Part shown: positions 12,961 to 25,334 of the stretch, piece after piece
Position numbering within the stretch: position 1 is the stretch's first letter
Layout: each line of letters starts with the position of its first letter
Origin: Agriotes lineatus
Taxonomy: Eukaryota > Arthropoda > Insecta > Coleoptera > Elateridae
Direction: 5' to 3'
Assembly (NCBI GenBank): GCA_940337035.1
Contig: CALNHX010002678.1
Span: 1 to 64,000 of the forward strand
Length of the DNA: 64,000 nucleotides
Notes under the pieces: generated by a model
What the model saw: only the letters and a program-made list of their open reading frames with translations
Database searches by the model: none
What the model was told of the DNA's origin: nothing
Made by a program: the position numbers and the translations under genes

Positions 12961-14262
12961 GTGGTGGCACCATCAAAACAGAAAAGAGATTAATGAAGAA
13001 CTGAAAGATAGAGAAAGTAGGCAATAATTATGAGAGGCCTTCCTCTAACAATGGACGTGCACATGTTGCAGACAATATAAGACAAGCTATGCTTGTTACA
13101 ATTGTACGTAATTAGGTCTCGTGTCCTCTACAATATAACCACGATAGATTTTTTTCAATTATGGTAGAGAAGCATAGATCATTAAATCTAAAATAGTTGT
13201 GTTGAACTGCTGTCGAACTCAGTAATTTTCAATTTTCTAATACTAGCCAACGTTAATAAAATATACCAAGCAGCAGTAACATTGGAAGGTCCTCTGAGCA
13301 ACATTGTTAGGAGTACGATCAGGTTTGGTTTCTTGATATTTTGTCAATAATAAGTTTCTGTAGCAAAGGAATATATTTTGCTATATATGTAAAAATACTA
13401 AAGAGTCTATATAACACATTATATAATATCTACAGCATAGCATTGCATGACCTGTCCATTTTGTAAAATAGACAACGTGTAATACGGCTTCTTTCCGTGC
13501 CCTATACTTTACTTTATTATGAATTTAGATTGCCCTTTGTTTGCTAGTTAACTCAGTCGTAGAAGCACATGACCTTCTCTTACCTCAATATGGCTGGTGT
13601 GTCAGCAGGATGATTTTATCGCTTCGTACTAACGCGCACCAAGGATGATGTAACGAGGCGTAATTTTTCTAATTATGATTCTAGTTCGTCCAGTTTCCTG
13701 GAGCGGGCATTCAAGGGTGGGTTTTGTCTATAATAAATAAACTTTTCTTTATATCGTTGCAAGATAACGAAGAGGTAAGCTCCGTGGCTTCGACAGCTAC
13801 GCACAAAGACTTTGTGCGTTGACAAAGTCGACTGGCTTCCCCGAAGCTCGAATAACAGCTGGAATAGCAGCTTCTTGCTATGAACTGCTGTATCTCGGCT
13901 CAAGAATAACAAGGCGCCGACTGCTGTTAACGCAGGTCCACACAGAAACCCTCAATCGCACTTTATAATACTTTGCGCGGCGTCACTTTTGTTTGGAAGA
14001 ACGCAGCGGTCACCTCTAGTGAGCGACTGATTCCTCGCGCTTCTGTTCGCGCACAACTTGCGTTGATTCTATTAATAACCGTAACGACGGCATCAGCTGT
14101 GTGGTACTGCGCGAAACATTCAATGCATGCTTTAAATACATAATTCGTCTTAATCTAATTATTACCATTGTGCATAGATTACACGGTGTAACGTTCCGCA
14201 GAATGGATGCGTTGTACCAATAAGAAATGAGCCCACAAAGGGCACGATTTTTAGTACTGAAG
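12961..14262. other. Intergenic, no gene recognised
   Basis: An ORF at 13673-13912 (-) sits in GC-richer sequence with a small palindrome (ACGCACAAAGACTTTGTGCG near 13797), but nothing in it is recognisable. The rest is AT-rich and unassigned. Confidence 0.4.
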
Positions 14263-14391
14263 TATATTGTTGAAGTCGCTGTCGATGTCAAATTCGAGGT
14301 TAGGTTTTGCGTCAGTTGGTGTCAGACTGACGAAAAAACTAACCTGCTAACCCCGAATTTGACATCGATTGATAGTGCCAGCAACAATATA
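14263..14391. mobile_element. Foldback element, second member of the 6322 family
   Basis: Inverted repeat from TATATTGTTG to CAACAATATA with arms of about 60 bases around a GTCAGACTGAC centre. The arms hold the core found in the 6322 element: GATGTCAAATTCGAGGTTAG on the left and its complement on the right, plus GGCACTATCAATCGATG, which corresponds to the GGCACTGTACGTCTATG of 6322. The outer ends seen in 6322 are missing. Confidence 0.7.
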
Positions 14392-15150
14392 CGATCGCAG
14401 CCATGGTTACACCATGATCGCGGCTATTATGGATTTTCTGACTAAGCGCATTGGGGAATGGTTGACATCTGCCCTCTACTTTCTGTACGACAGCGCATCT
14501 CCGGGAACGTTTCACCTTGGATTCTTTACACCATGATTATTACAATGTAAAAAATACAGTTAGGCTTAAATCTAGCAAGGTTATTATTAAAAACCAAGGT
14601 GACACCAACTAGCCCGTTGCAAACGTTATCATTTACTGCTGTAGTTAAACTTGTATGTATCATCCTATTAAACGTTTACCCTGCTCTTTCCTTAAATAAT
14701 CCTCTCTACATATATTAACATATCATTTATAAGTGTATTGTTTGTGCATCTGCTTCTTTATCTAATTAATTACAGTTATTTTATTTTTATTTAAAAGCTT
14801 TCGGCTGACAACTAAGTATTTTTTAAACCTTTATTCAACAACTGTTCCTACTTCTCAGATTTCTACCTAAAATTTGCTATTTTTAATGAAAATTCTTAAT
14901 GAGTATTACGTTTCTAAAGCGCGAACTAAACATGTTAACCATACCTTTTAATAATATTAGCTTTTGATCCCATTTCATATGTGGACTTGCTCAAATTCAA
15001 CAAATTCTGAATTTTTAAAATTGAATTGTTGTTGAACGTGCATCGCAAGAGCGTTAAAAGTTATGTACAAAACAGTTGAAAATATCGTAATGTTGCTGAA
15101 AAAGTGAAAGGAAACACTTAGTAACTCAAATTACATCAATTTACAAAAAA
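14392..15150. other. AT-rich intergenic DNA
   Basis: No coding frame or repeat structure was recognised. Confidence 0.4.
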
Positions 15151-15151
15151 A

Positions 15152-15232
15152 TCAATGCAGCCGGTGCCATTTGAACCTGCGCTCCCAGGCGAAATCCTAT
15201 TGTTTTAACGCTTTAACCGGTCGCAATTGCTT
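15152..15232 (-). mobile_element. Candidate tRNA-derived SINE head
   Basis: On the minus strand GACCGGTTAAAGCGTTAAAA (A-box-like) is followed after about 20 bases by GCGCAGGTTCAAATGG (B-box-like GGTTCAAAT). Spacing resembles a tRNA gene, but stems are imperfect and the acceptor end is not convincing. It could be a decayed SINE promoter or chance. Confidence 0.35.
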
Positions 15233-15396
15233 ATGGTTGCATAATAAAGGACACCGTGATGATACGGCCGATCCTGAACGAACTACTCCCGATCGTTTCC
15301 TATGAAAACGTGACTCACGTAGAGACGCAGGCACAACGTAATTTTATATAAGTATAGGAATTAAAACGGCCGCTATTTCAGAATTATAATCTAAAA

Positions 15397-15470
15397 AAGT
15401 TCACAGTTCAACTGCTTAAAGATTCAGCGGTTGACCATGAAATTCGGGGCTCAATTCCCTCGTCTAACAA
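15397..15470 (+). mobile_element. Candidate tRNA-like SINE head
   Basis: AACTGCTTAAAGATTC followed by GCGGTTGACCATG and GGGGCTCAATTCCCTCG, a B-box-like segment with pairing GGG/CCC flanks. The arrangement resembles the tRNA-related head of arthropod SINEs. Two such heads lie in opposite orientation within 320 bases. No poly(A) tail was identified. Confidence 0.35.
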
Positions 15471-15539
15471 CATCAGAGGATGTTTCTTGATTTTGACAAC
15501 GTACTTTAGGCAACCGAGTTGTAACATCTGTCACTTCTT

Positions 15540-16735
15540 CTAACACTAAATTAGCACAACACGATAGAGACCAACAACAAACGTGCTACGTGGAAAAACT
15601 CCTAACGATCCATAACGGATGCTCGATTTAGCTCAGTAAGAAAGGGGCGGGAAGTAGACTGAAAGAAAAAGCACAGTCATGATAATTGTAACAAAATGCG
15701 TACTTCGAAGGTGTCACTGTAATTTATGTGGGCGCGAGCTGATGTGCCTACCGGAGATGAAATAGGGAGTCCCACCTGAAGGATCTCCCTGTGGTTGCTG
15801 AAAATGTGTTCAGCCACCAGGTATGGCTTATCTTGCATAGAAATTTTCTGGAAAGCTTATCTTACTTCAAGAATTCGTTTAACTGCATCTTGCTTTACAA
15901 AGAAAACAAAACACGCTGAAAAATATATTATCGTCCGTCAGAGCTGCATGCTGTACCACTAACAAAATATTCTTACAACTACGTGCGCGCTATAGCGTCA
16001 CAAGATAAGAAACCTGACATGTAAGTCAGCATTGATGGTTTTATAACAAACATTACTGCATTCCCAACGAGGCTGTACTAAAAAATGTGGTCCTTATATT
16101 TTACAACATATTCCAAACTGGCTGTGTCCACAACATACATTGCTTAACTAATAAGGCAGGTTAAACGTAGCTTCATGTAGTAATTAACGGATGGCAATGG
16201 ATGCAGGGGTCAAGGGGGTCACATCGGACTCAGCGAATGTTTGGCGGGCCACATGCTTACGATAGCCGAATAGCCGGGACATCTTCGGTATTGACGGTTC
16301 GAAAATAGACAGCTATGGAACGTGCGTCAATGAAAAGTAGGTCTTCCAGTCCTGCGTGTCCTTGTCGAATAAGGAATGGACAACGGCACTTTACAAAATT
16401 GCTTCGAGTACGTTGGCGTTGGTCTACGCGCTTTGCAACAAGATATTTTCCAGAGTTGCGTTGGACCAATGCGGGTTTTCTTCAAAGATTTGACCTGGGG
16501 TTCGAAAAAAGTTGTGCTGTACAATAACGACAGGGGAAATTGCATTTCAAATTCGCAGGTCGTCAATGATGTTTGCTTGACGTCAGTTACTTGACTATTG
16601 ACTTCCGCCCGAAGAAGTTTGACGAATTGTCAACCCTTCTCTGTGTGCATAGAAGGGCAGTGGAGTCGTAAATTTTTAACGTGGCTTAACAAAATCACTG
16701 CTGCTGAACATTAGTTAAAAACTTGTTATTGCTGC
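15540..16735. repeat. Copy of a diverged ~1.1-kb dispersed repeat
   Basis: Collinear with 8640-9735: a GCTCAGTAAGAAAGGGGCGG start, GGAGATGAAATAGGGAGTCC (about 15752), AACTGCATCTTGCTTTAC (about 15880), ACATACATTGCTTAAC (about 16132), GTGCGTCAATGAAAAG (about 16321) and GTGGAGTCGTAAATTTTT (about 16660). Short open frames near 16257-16594 overlap each other on both strands and are not convincing genes. Confidence 0.55.
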
Positions 16736-19700
16736 ACTATTAACCTATACAGGAAGCTATAAAAACCTTGAATATTTTAATTATGTACAGTATCAATGAA
16801 AATAGGTCAGGAAAACCTTCTTCCACATAAATTGTGAGACAAACCCTTCGGGAACTTTTCTCACGGTCTATTTTTAGGTTAATTATAGATTAGAATTTTA
16901 ATAGAAGAGAGATCCAAGTCAATAGCCTTTTCCGTCTCTTGCCCTAATTCTTATAGTAGTACAGAAAACTCTGTTAAAACAGTTGGAGAAGGCTAAGAAT
17001 TCCATTAGGTATAAGAATTGAGGCTGCGGATTAAATACAAGGAAAGTGTTATTCTAAGTCGCCATGGCTGCTCAGTATACTGTCATGGGAAGGGTACAAT
17101 AGAATCTAGTATTGTAACTATTTTAAATTCTAAATCACAATTATTTTAAGTTTAAGTTGATACAATTATCAAAAAGGTTCTAATTCTTTCTCTTTTGCAG
17201 GTAAGGCAACTCATTCAACGGTCTACTGCCTCGAAGTCTGTTTACATCCAGTTTCAGAGTGAGTAACAAATTTGTACCTACTCTGTACATTATTAAGCAA
17301 ATATATTACCTAAATTTCAAACAATCAAAGCTACTTAGCGAACAAGCAGCGTTATTCCATTATATCTACTCTCCTAGGACTGACGAATCGACCATATTGA
17401 ACTTGCAGGATAATTTGCATAATAGAGCCAAACTTTACTTCGGCGCTGTGAAGTGGCTACCTCACATGATAGAACAATAAGATTAATATATGCCTACATC
17501 GTATTTCCCTTAAATTTATGGGCGTGCTGTGTATAATTTCCATCAAGCCCAAGCTGTTTGCAACTTTTGGTGAGGAACGAAAGCAAAATCGCTCTTGGAT
17601 CAATTATCCGAACTAACCTTGACTTATCCACTTCTAAGTTCCTCCAAAGGCCTGATCTTATGAAAGTTTTAAGCGGCCATTCATTACCAGATAAAAGAGA
17701 AAGAAATTTAGCAATTTATCTAAAAGTGTCAAAGAAAACAGGGCTAGAATGAATTATTTAGTGGGAAAATATATAGGGTTGACCCTACTGGCGCGTTCGT
17801 TTACCTGAAATCCTACCTACAACTGACATTCAGTTTATTTTTGGAACACACCAATTATTTCTGAAATTAATGCTCCCTTAAATTATACTTTGTTTACCAA
17901 CCTGAAACTATTCAAAATTGGAACCTTTCGCGTAACTCCTGTAACTATACCTTCCGTGTCTTTAGGTGCAAAGCCAGTAGGAAGTATTGATCATTTTAAC
18001 TCACCTCAAAATACGATGTGCCACGGTCACGTGGTGGTATCAGTTTTTCTGCGTAATGAATTTGCTGTGTTATTTGCTGAAACGTCACATAGTTATTAAA
18101 GCAGATGTATTCGAACGCGACATGCTCGCACCAGGGAGGCCGCGAAAGGGAGTGAGGATGGCGTCGGGAGATCAAAGGGATTATGCAAAAAGCATGTCAT
18201 GCTCTGAAATGTTTATTAAACGAATGAAATTATCTTTATTCTGGCGTCCTCAAATTGAATTTAATTGTTTGAGCCGGTGAGATAAAGCTTGAAATACAAG
18301 GATTTTCCTTTACTGTTGCTAATTTCTGACGAGCGATTACAACTCGAGCACGGTTACCAGGAGTTGAATTCTTCTGATACCTTATTGTACCACCACGCAA
18401 GTTCATGTGCGACTTACATACTCGTCATTTAATTTTCTCTACAGTCAATAGTTAAAAATGTTGGTTAGATCTTTAGACGGACGTCTGGAGTTAATGCGTC
18501 GTTTGGTTTTCAATATCGACATGATTTTGAGGATACTAAAACTTGTTTTCCGTGCTCCTTCAGTTTTCAATGAATCATAGTTGACACCGTTTAAAGAAAA
18601 CAACAAATTATTTAGCTTTGCATTTCACTATAAGAAACTGTTCATTCACATTCGTTACCTAGTTTACTTTTCGGCGTCGAGATTAATTTATACTGCGTGG
18701 GAAAGGGGTCGGTTTGTAGCTCCGCCGTTTGGGCACCAAAATGTAACACTGCAGTTATATATGCCGATTGTACTACGCATTTATATAACACGCAATATTG
18801 TCTGGCAACGCTGCACAAGAGGCTGCATTTATTTCAAACATAATTAACACACACCCCCGACAGCAGTTGCTACTGCACGGATGTCCAAACGCAGCTCGCA
18901 CCGAACCAGTAAATCACGTGCAGACAGCTGCTTTAAGCGCCGCATTTGTGCTGACATTCCCTGTGCATATGGTCAGGTGAAGTGCGCACTGCATGCATGA
19001 GAACGCGGTCAAGACACCTTTTGTGTGTCGTTAATTACTGTATAAAATCTCCCACCTGCAGTGATGTCTAACGAATGCCAGTTGCGCAATACTTCAACTT
19101 GGCTCACGCAGCTTTCCACGATGATGTTTGTATAATTGCGTTACCTACTGACATCGGCACTTTACCACTACAAAATTGACAAGACCTGAGGCCCTCTGTG
19201 AAGCTTATCGGCCACTATTTCAACGATTCCCTTCACTTATAGTGTCTTAAGGATCGTAGGAGCTTCATCTTTGGCTGGTGATGTGTTCAGTTTCGAAACT
19301 GGCTTGACCGGTGTTTACGTGAACCAAAACACCTTCTGTTAGCGAAAGCTAAACCGAAACATCCGAGGTCCCAGCTCAAACTAACGCTTTCCGCAAAAAC
19401 GAATCGAGCTACTTTCTACATTGTTGCTGTTACTCCTATATTCGTATTGATGTAAAGCATAATCCGTATTGCAAGGGTGATTTTCCAGTCTCTTTTGAAA
19501 AATGTGGAGTAACAGTTTCGCTATTTGCTTAAGTGCCTATTGTTATTTGTATATTATAACTTCAGAATTATATCTTGGATATTGCTGTTCATTCGGCATG
19601 TTGTTACTTTGTAGCTTGTAGCTCATCTGTCTGCACTAATAATAGCATACAGAACACCAAAGCAGTATACTGTAAATCTATTATATTATTTAGTAAACTT

Positions 19701-20540
19701 GTATTATTACAGGCATCCTGCAATGCAGTTATTGTCAAGGGATATCAACTGTATAATCCTAATACTGCAGTGAGTTCCATTAATTATTGATTACTTCATT
19801 ATGGGCACTATTTAGATACATCAATAGCCAGACGAATAGCCTTTTCGTGGAAAGCGTATTAAACATTTATTTGCAAGATGTCCTCAAGAGCTAAATGAGC
19901 ATTACATACATTTTACTTTCAACAAAATACACAACCGTGTTTAAAATGTAGCTTTAAAGATAATGCAAAAATATTACTTCAGTAGAAACTAGGATTAGAT
20001 AATATGCATAGACTAACAAATAATACTTTGCATTTCAATTCTCAAACTACGGTTTTTATGTAGATCTCATGGAAAGAGATGTTTTTGCTCTTGTGTGGCG
20101 CAGCAATAAAAAATTCTCAATGTGCTCCATGGAAATAAGAGTAATCAGGAACCATTTAAATCAAAGCACAACGTGATATTATTTTCAGGCAATTACCTCA
20201 AAATTTCAGAGAGTTGATCGTGGGCATAGATAGGTAATTAATTCGTTAATAGGTAGGAACAACGATGTTTCAATTAAAAAGGGCTTTAGGTTAGTCAGGC
20301 TGCGGTGAATCACACGGAACGATTGAGCTGCGACAAAACAGACTGAAAGAATTTAAAAATACTAAAGAACTATGATTGTAACGATAAACAACCCGTAAAG
20401 AGACGGTTCTCCCCTAGAGACAGAGTTAAATAATTATTACATACATCAACAACATACATAATCCTAAGCCTTTCTATCGTTAAATGCAAGGCGTGTGACG
20501 GAGATGAGTTATGCCATAGAATAGTTCTTGGTTTTCAAGT
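16736..20540. other. Long intergenic stretch without recognisable genes
   Basis: Open frames up to 97 codons (17987-18280, +) exist but match nothing I know and lack splice or start context. No large inverted or tandem repeats were seen. Confidence 0.45.
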
Positions 20541-20544
20541 TAGT

Positions 20545-20900
20545 TTTCTTTCATTGTGGTACCAAAATTTCTTTAGCAGTCTAGTTTCTCGCTTTTTATT
20601 AATTTCTTTACTCTTGATTATTTGTAGGATTATTATTCCTCTCTTTTACTTGTTGTAAGGCACTTTCTTCGTTTATTTATTTATTTTTTGTCGTTGTTTT
20701 AATTTCTGGTTTCCACCACGCAGTTTTTCCTATATCTCCTGCACAACATGTTTTGACTGCTTCCGGTATACTATGTTTGAGGTGGTTTTATTGGTTTTCT
20801 ACAAATTTCCTCCTTCTTAATTTTTCGTGCCTCAGTTTATAACTTCTGGTCTCTTTCTTTTCTAAATTTTATACATTTATCTTGATGAGCAGGACAGATA
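20545..20900 (-). pseudogene. LINE inter-domain fragment (between endonuclease and reverse transcriptase)
   Basis: The minus strand gives AVKTCCAGDIGKTAWWNQKL followed by a lysine-rich, stop-interrupted run. In these LINEs the endonuclease is followed by C-G-x-x-x-x-x-x-x-x-x-W-W-N-x-E/K-V/L and a charged helix, which this matches. It is heavily decayed and isolated. Confidence 0.55.
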
Positions 20901-21149
20901 AAAAATACTAAGTCAGGTTTTTAGTTGCAATTTCCAAACCAAGTCAACGTTTCAGTGCTGAAGAGATCAGAGGTCAGAATAAATCAGAAATTACAAGATA
21001 GCTACTGATCGATGCACGATGGAAAGTTACCATTGGAAAATAAGAAGGTTCGATGATTCGGAGTATAAATTGGTGAAATGATACGTGAGTAAATGCACAA
21101 AAGAAACCTTAGAAAATCAAGCAATACCACCTCATATTAGAATTTACTT

Positions 21150-21620
21150 TCCAACAGGAGAATGCTGTCAAACATAGGTCAAACTATAAATGAGAGAGTG
21201 AGAAGAATGGAAGAAGATATCCATTCAATATCGCACGAAATGGAGATATGGAACGCCGGATTCTTGGTGCAAACTTTGTCCTTTTCAAAGCTCTAAAGGA
21301 AACAGTCTCGAGGCGTTAGACCTCACGATCTTGTCGGCAAATACATGCCACTATGTTGAAAAAGGACATGTCAGAAAAACTTGTCTGCAATAAGGCATTA
21401 TTTCTTTTGCTGAAAGAACATCTTTCCGAGATCCATAACCTTTATTTGGGACGAAAAGAAGTTAATTAGCGTGTTGCGATAACACGGCCCAATGACAGCT
21501 TCAGTCACTTGATGGTTTTCAGGTCCCCAAATACAATTTTGTTTATTAACATGCCCGATAAAGTGGAAACTACTTGCTAAATACCCATCCAAATATGGGT
21601 GGTAATCTACATGACAAATT
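21150..21620 (-). pseudogene. IS630/mariner-superfamily transposase remnant
   Basis: The minus strand reads FHFIGHVNKQNCIWGPENH, the well-known F-H-L-x-G-x-V-N-K-Q-N-x-x-I-W-x-x-E-N-P-H segment of a mariner-related insect transposase group. It then gives AVIGPC and, in the same direction, MDLGKMFFQQ (standard form D-x-M-W-F-Q-Q-D-G-A-x-x-H-T). About 100 bases further, in another frame, LTPRDCFL and EKDKVCTKNPA match L-T-P-L-D-F-F-L-W-G-x-x-K-D-K-V-Y. The aspartates of the catalytic triad that should follow FQQ are lost. Frameshifts and stops make this a pseudogene. Confidence 0.75.
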
Positions 21621-24600
21621 TGTATTACTCTAACATATTTAAAACTGATGGTAAGGAATATACAACATGAAATAATAAATCAAAAAGCCTGTGCCCGTTG
21701 TCAAGCTCGAGGAAAAATTTGTGGGCCTCGCCAGATGAACATCGGGCGTTGGCCAATCCTGAATAACGAATTTCCTGGCTGCATTAGTCGGGACAGGTAA
21801 AAAGGGTCAGTAACTCCTTAAATTGAATTGGAAGTTCGATACGGAATCTGCACGATAATTCTACACGAAGCAGTATTAGGAAATTCAAATAAGTAATGGC
21901 CTGCAATCTGTGAAGTCAATTAGTTGTCAACAAGTTGTCGTAATTTTCCTGAGCGGTACGGTAGAGCTTAAAAAATTGCTATATTTAAGAGAAATTCACA
22001 TACTACACGATAAACATTGATTCATAGCATTTTGTCAATGTTAAAACCAGCGGCGTGAAGCACAATAATAAAAAACGCTCACTTAGTGAGCAACCTCTCT
22101 GCTTAAGGGTCAGTCAAGGACTGGGAGCTAGGTGTGATGGAACGAACGAAGTGGTATTTCTTCTACTTTCCCCAACGCGAGGGTTATTTAAGTTTCAAGA
22201 TTATCCTAATAGGGTCGTAGGTATTAGCAGTTATAATTCTTTCTGTTTAATCGCTAATGATCTGGTCCTGTTGGAATTAGCGATTAACTTCCGTTTGAAG
22301 GGAGTCTTCAAGTCGCTGAAGAACTTCATTTGGGTGCAAGGCTCTTCTTCAGCTGGCAGGTGATTGCTCCTTCAGGTGTGAACTAAGAGAACTTTCTCGG
22401 CAACGAAGACGACACTGTAGATCAACCGGCATTATTTCCACTGTACTAACTACGTAAAAAAATGAGTCTTTTGGTGTTACACTCTGTGAACGCTTTCTTA
22501 AGTAGGACAAAAGCAATATTTCGAAATTTTCCTTAGTTTCCACATTTTATTGTTTTCACAGTTCAGAGGAACTAAAACGAATATTGAACTAAATTTCTAA
22601 TTTATGGAAAAAACTGACGGCGCACATTTATGATTGACGTGTATACTACTTGTGCAGAGTTTGTCTGCAGCAATTTGTTAATTTGGTAGTATGTTAACAT
22701 TTCCAAGAATTGTATTGCCGTGAACTCCGTTCAAGTGTTCAACAGACCCAAAATTTAAATTTTATATTGACGTATGTCAGTCACATTAATTTTGCCAGTT
22801 CTGTAATTCTGTAATTTTCCCGGAAATGTTATTAGGTATCCTATTGACTAAGTTACAAAAATCTCGTCGTTGGTGGAACTGTTTCATCAAAGTGTATATT
22901 TGTCATATTTATTTTTCTGATTAGCAGAAAGGAGATTTTTGGATCACCTTTAGTTAAAAATTGTAACAGAAGATAAACTAAAGCCCGTAAATTTAATTTG
23001 TTTTGTTTTGTATATAAAATAAATCACATGCGAGCTGCAACTGCGCCGCTGCGTTAGTGGAAAACTCGTCCAGTTTCCAGTCAATGAAGGAAACGTGTGT
23101 ACCGCTCGAGAATTTATTCCGCAGGCGCCCGCGATAGCGCTCAGGAAGACGCCACGACATCTGTCGGAAATTCGTCCGACAAACAAGCGCGTGTTTACAG
23201 TTTTATCGCTTTCCCGGTTTCAGACCTTCTGAAATCGACGCCGCAAAATTAATATTCCGCTCACTGTCGCGAGGCCGCCCTTCTGTAACCGGGCTTTGGC
23301 ATTTTAAGCCCGCGTATTAACCGGAAAAATTTGAACTTTGCTTGAAAAAATGCATGCTGGGTATCGCCGCTTGAGCTTAAATTGTCAAGAACGGAGCTTT
23401 TAGAAATATCTAAAGCGGTATTGATTGCTAGGCGTAAAATACGAACGTTTTAGTCATTGCTTGACCTACCTTTTGTTATATTTAAAGTTCTCATAGGAAA
23501 TGTGACGAGAAGCGATTTTAGCTAATTTGCACAATATTTAGAGTAGTATTTATTATATCAAAGCAAATTGTGTTTTAGCATCAAAACGATTCGTCGGCTA
23601 ATTCTCTCAAAACAAAACAAACTTTATAACTATTTTGATACAGTTGACGGCCGGCTAGTCAGGAAGACGACGCCCAGTTCTTTAAGTAGTAACACATGAT
23701 TGAAAGCAAAAAGGGCGCCAACGAATCTTTACCAATTAACGACAAGTGTATATAGGCATTCAACTGAGAATTCGTAAACTCAAGAGCACATACTTTTCTG
23801 AAAGAGAAACTCGAAACACGAACAGGTAGCACTAACAAATAATAACACCAAGATGCTAATATCACAGTATAATAATTTCTAGTTCGGTAGAATTGAGTAC
23901 AAATATTAGATAATTAATAGTAAAAATTGCGTGTAATCATTAGTACGAATTTTAAATAATTATTGGCCAGTAAGCAGTTAATCAGTAGTACAAATTTCAA
24001 ATAAAATGCTTACACAACAATCCTAACAAAGGTACAAACGTGATTCACAACAGTTAAATGCGGTCGCAATTAACCTAGACGCAGTGGTTGAGAAATCAAT
24101 TGTTCTAGTACGCAGTTCGTGAAGCGAACTGTACGACAGCAGCCGACGTTCGAATTGATAGCAATCGGGTGAACCTCTAACAGTGGTTCACAGATTGCAT
24201 TTTGTATAATTTTACTTAAAAGAAAAAAAGACAAAACCTGATCTTAGCCTCATTTGCGCCCTTTCTGAACGCTATGCGATAATCCATATAAGCAGAGGTC
24301 CACACCTTCAAAAGGTTGGAATGCAGGTGATAACAGCTCGATCAAGGTAACGGGCGAGGGTAAGGTCGCCGGGATGGCGTTTTACGGCCAAGGCTGAACC
24401 TATGAGTTTCAGGAGCTCCGGACTGGTTGCTGAAGAAAAGGGATAACCCAAAATAAATTCAGGAATGCTTTCGATAAGAACAGATTCGAAAGGACTTACC
24501 CCAGATGAACTTGGGCCAACGTGCCGCTGAGTGACAGGTGAAGCGCATATAAGAATTGCCCACTAGGCGCGAGAAACAGATCCTCCACAGAACTGCCCGG

Positions 24601-25334
24601 GCTAAAACAATCCTCAACTTCTGCGGAGGCCACGAACAAAACTATTCTGTAAGCCCCTAATGCCCCAATGCAAGTTCAAAGACGCTAAAACCAAGTCACT
24701 ATCACGGCGTTCCAGGAATAAGAAAGGCGTTCAAACTAAAGCCAACATTCGAGTCGCAGATAAGAGTCAAGGAAGGCCGTGGGGGCGCGAAAATATGAAA
24801 ACCCGCATCACAGTAATTAAAAATATAGATGGCGTACACACCGAGCAGTGAATATAGTAGAAGAGCCAACTAAACGTAATACGTGTTTTTGTTGAAATTA
24901 GATATTATCCAAATATGATACCGCAATTTGTAAAAATTTACTTCTTGACTACTTATTCCTCCACGTGCGTTTAACATCTTAATCTTTGCTCTAACTCGAT
25001 TTTGATACAACTACGTTACTCCTCTGTTCTCCTACCTTACATTCAACAGCTTTTGTTGCCTCCATATATTTCTCCATTTCATCGTGTTTTGACTATCTTT
25101 GTTGAACATTAAAGTCATCTTGAGGTAATATTTGCTCCAACATCACATTAGAAACGTCTCTTGACAGACACTCCCCTGTCCCCTTAGACATCGCTGTAGT
25201 ATAAAACTGCCACATTAATCATCAAAGTCATTCTCACAAGCTGAATTAACTGTCGATATATCCAATTTCTTCATGCTCGATTATATGCTTGCAGACCTAT
25301 TTGGAGAGTTGTAGGTACTACTCTACCTATAATT
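21621..25334. other. Intergenic; contains two GC-richer blocks
   Basis: A 102-codon ORF at 22055-22363 (+) is unassigned. Bases 22990-23340 are clearly richer in G+C and CpG than the surroundings, with no visible gene. Bases 24240-24860 are also GC-richer and include a 63-codon frame, without recognisable domains. These could be decayed element ends or promoters; the sequence does not decide. Confidence 0.4.

Noticed and set aside
22055..22363. 102-codon plus-strand ORF
   Set aside because: No recognisable motif, no splice or start context; treated as chance.
24075..24165. tRNA-like A and B boxes (GCAGTGGTTGAGA and GTTCGAATTG)
   Set aside because: Spacing is too long for a tRNA and the stems do not form; only a very weak SINE hint.
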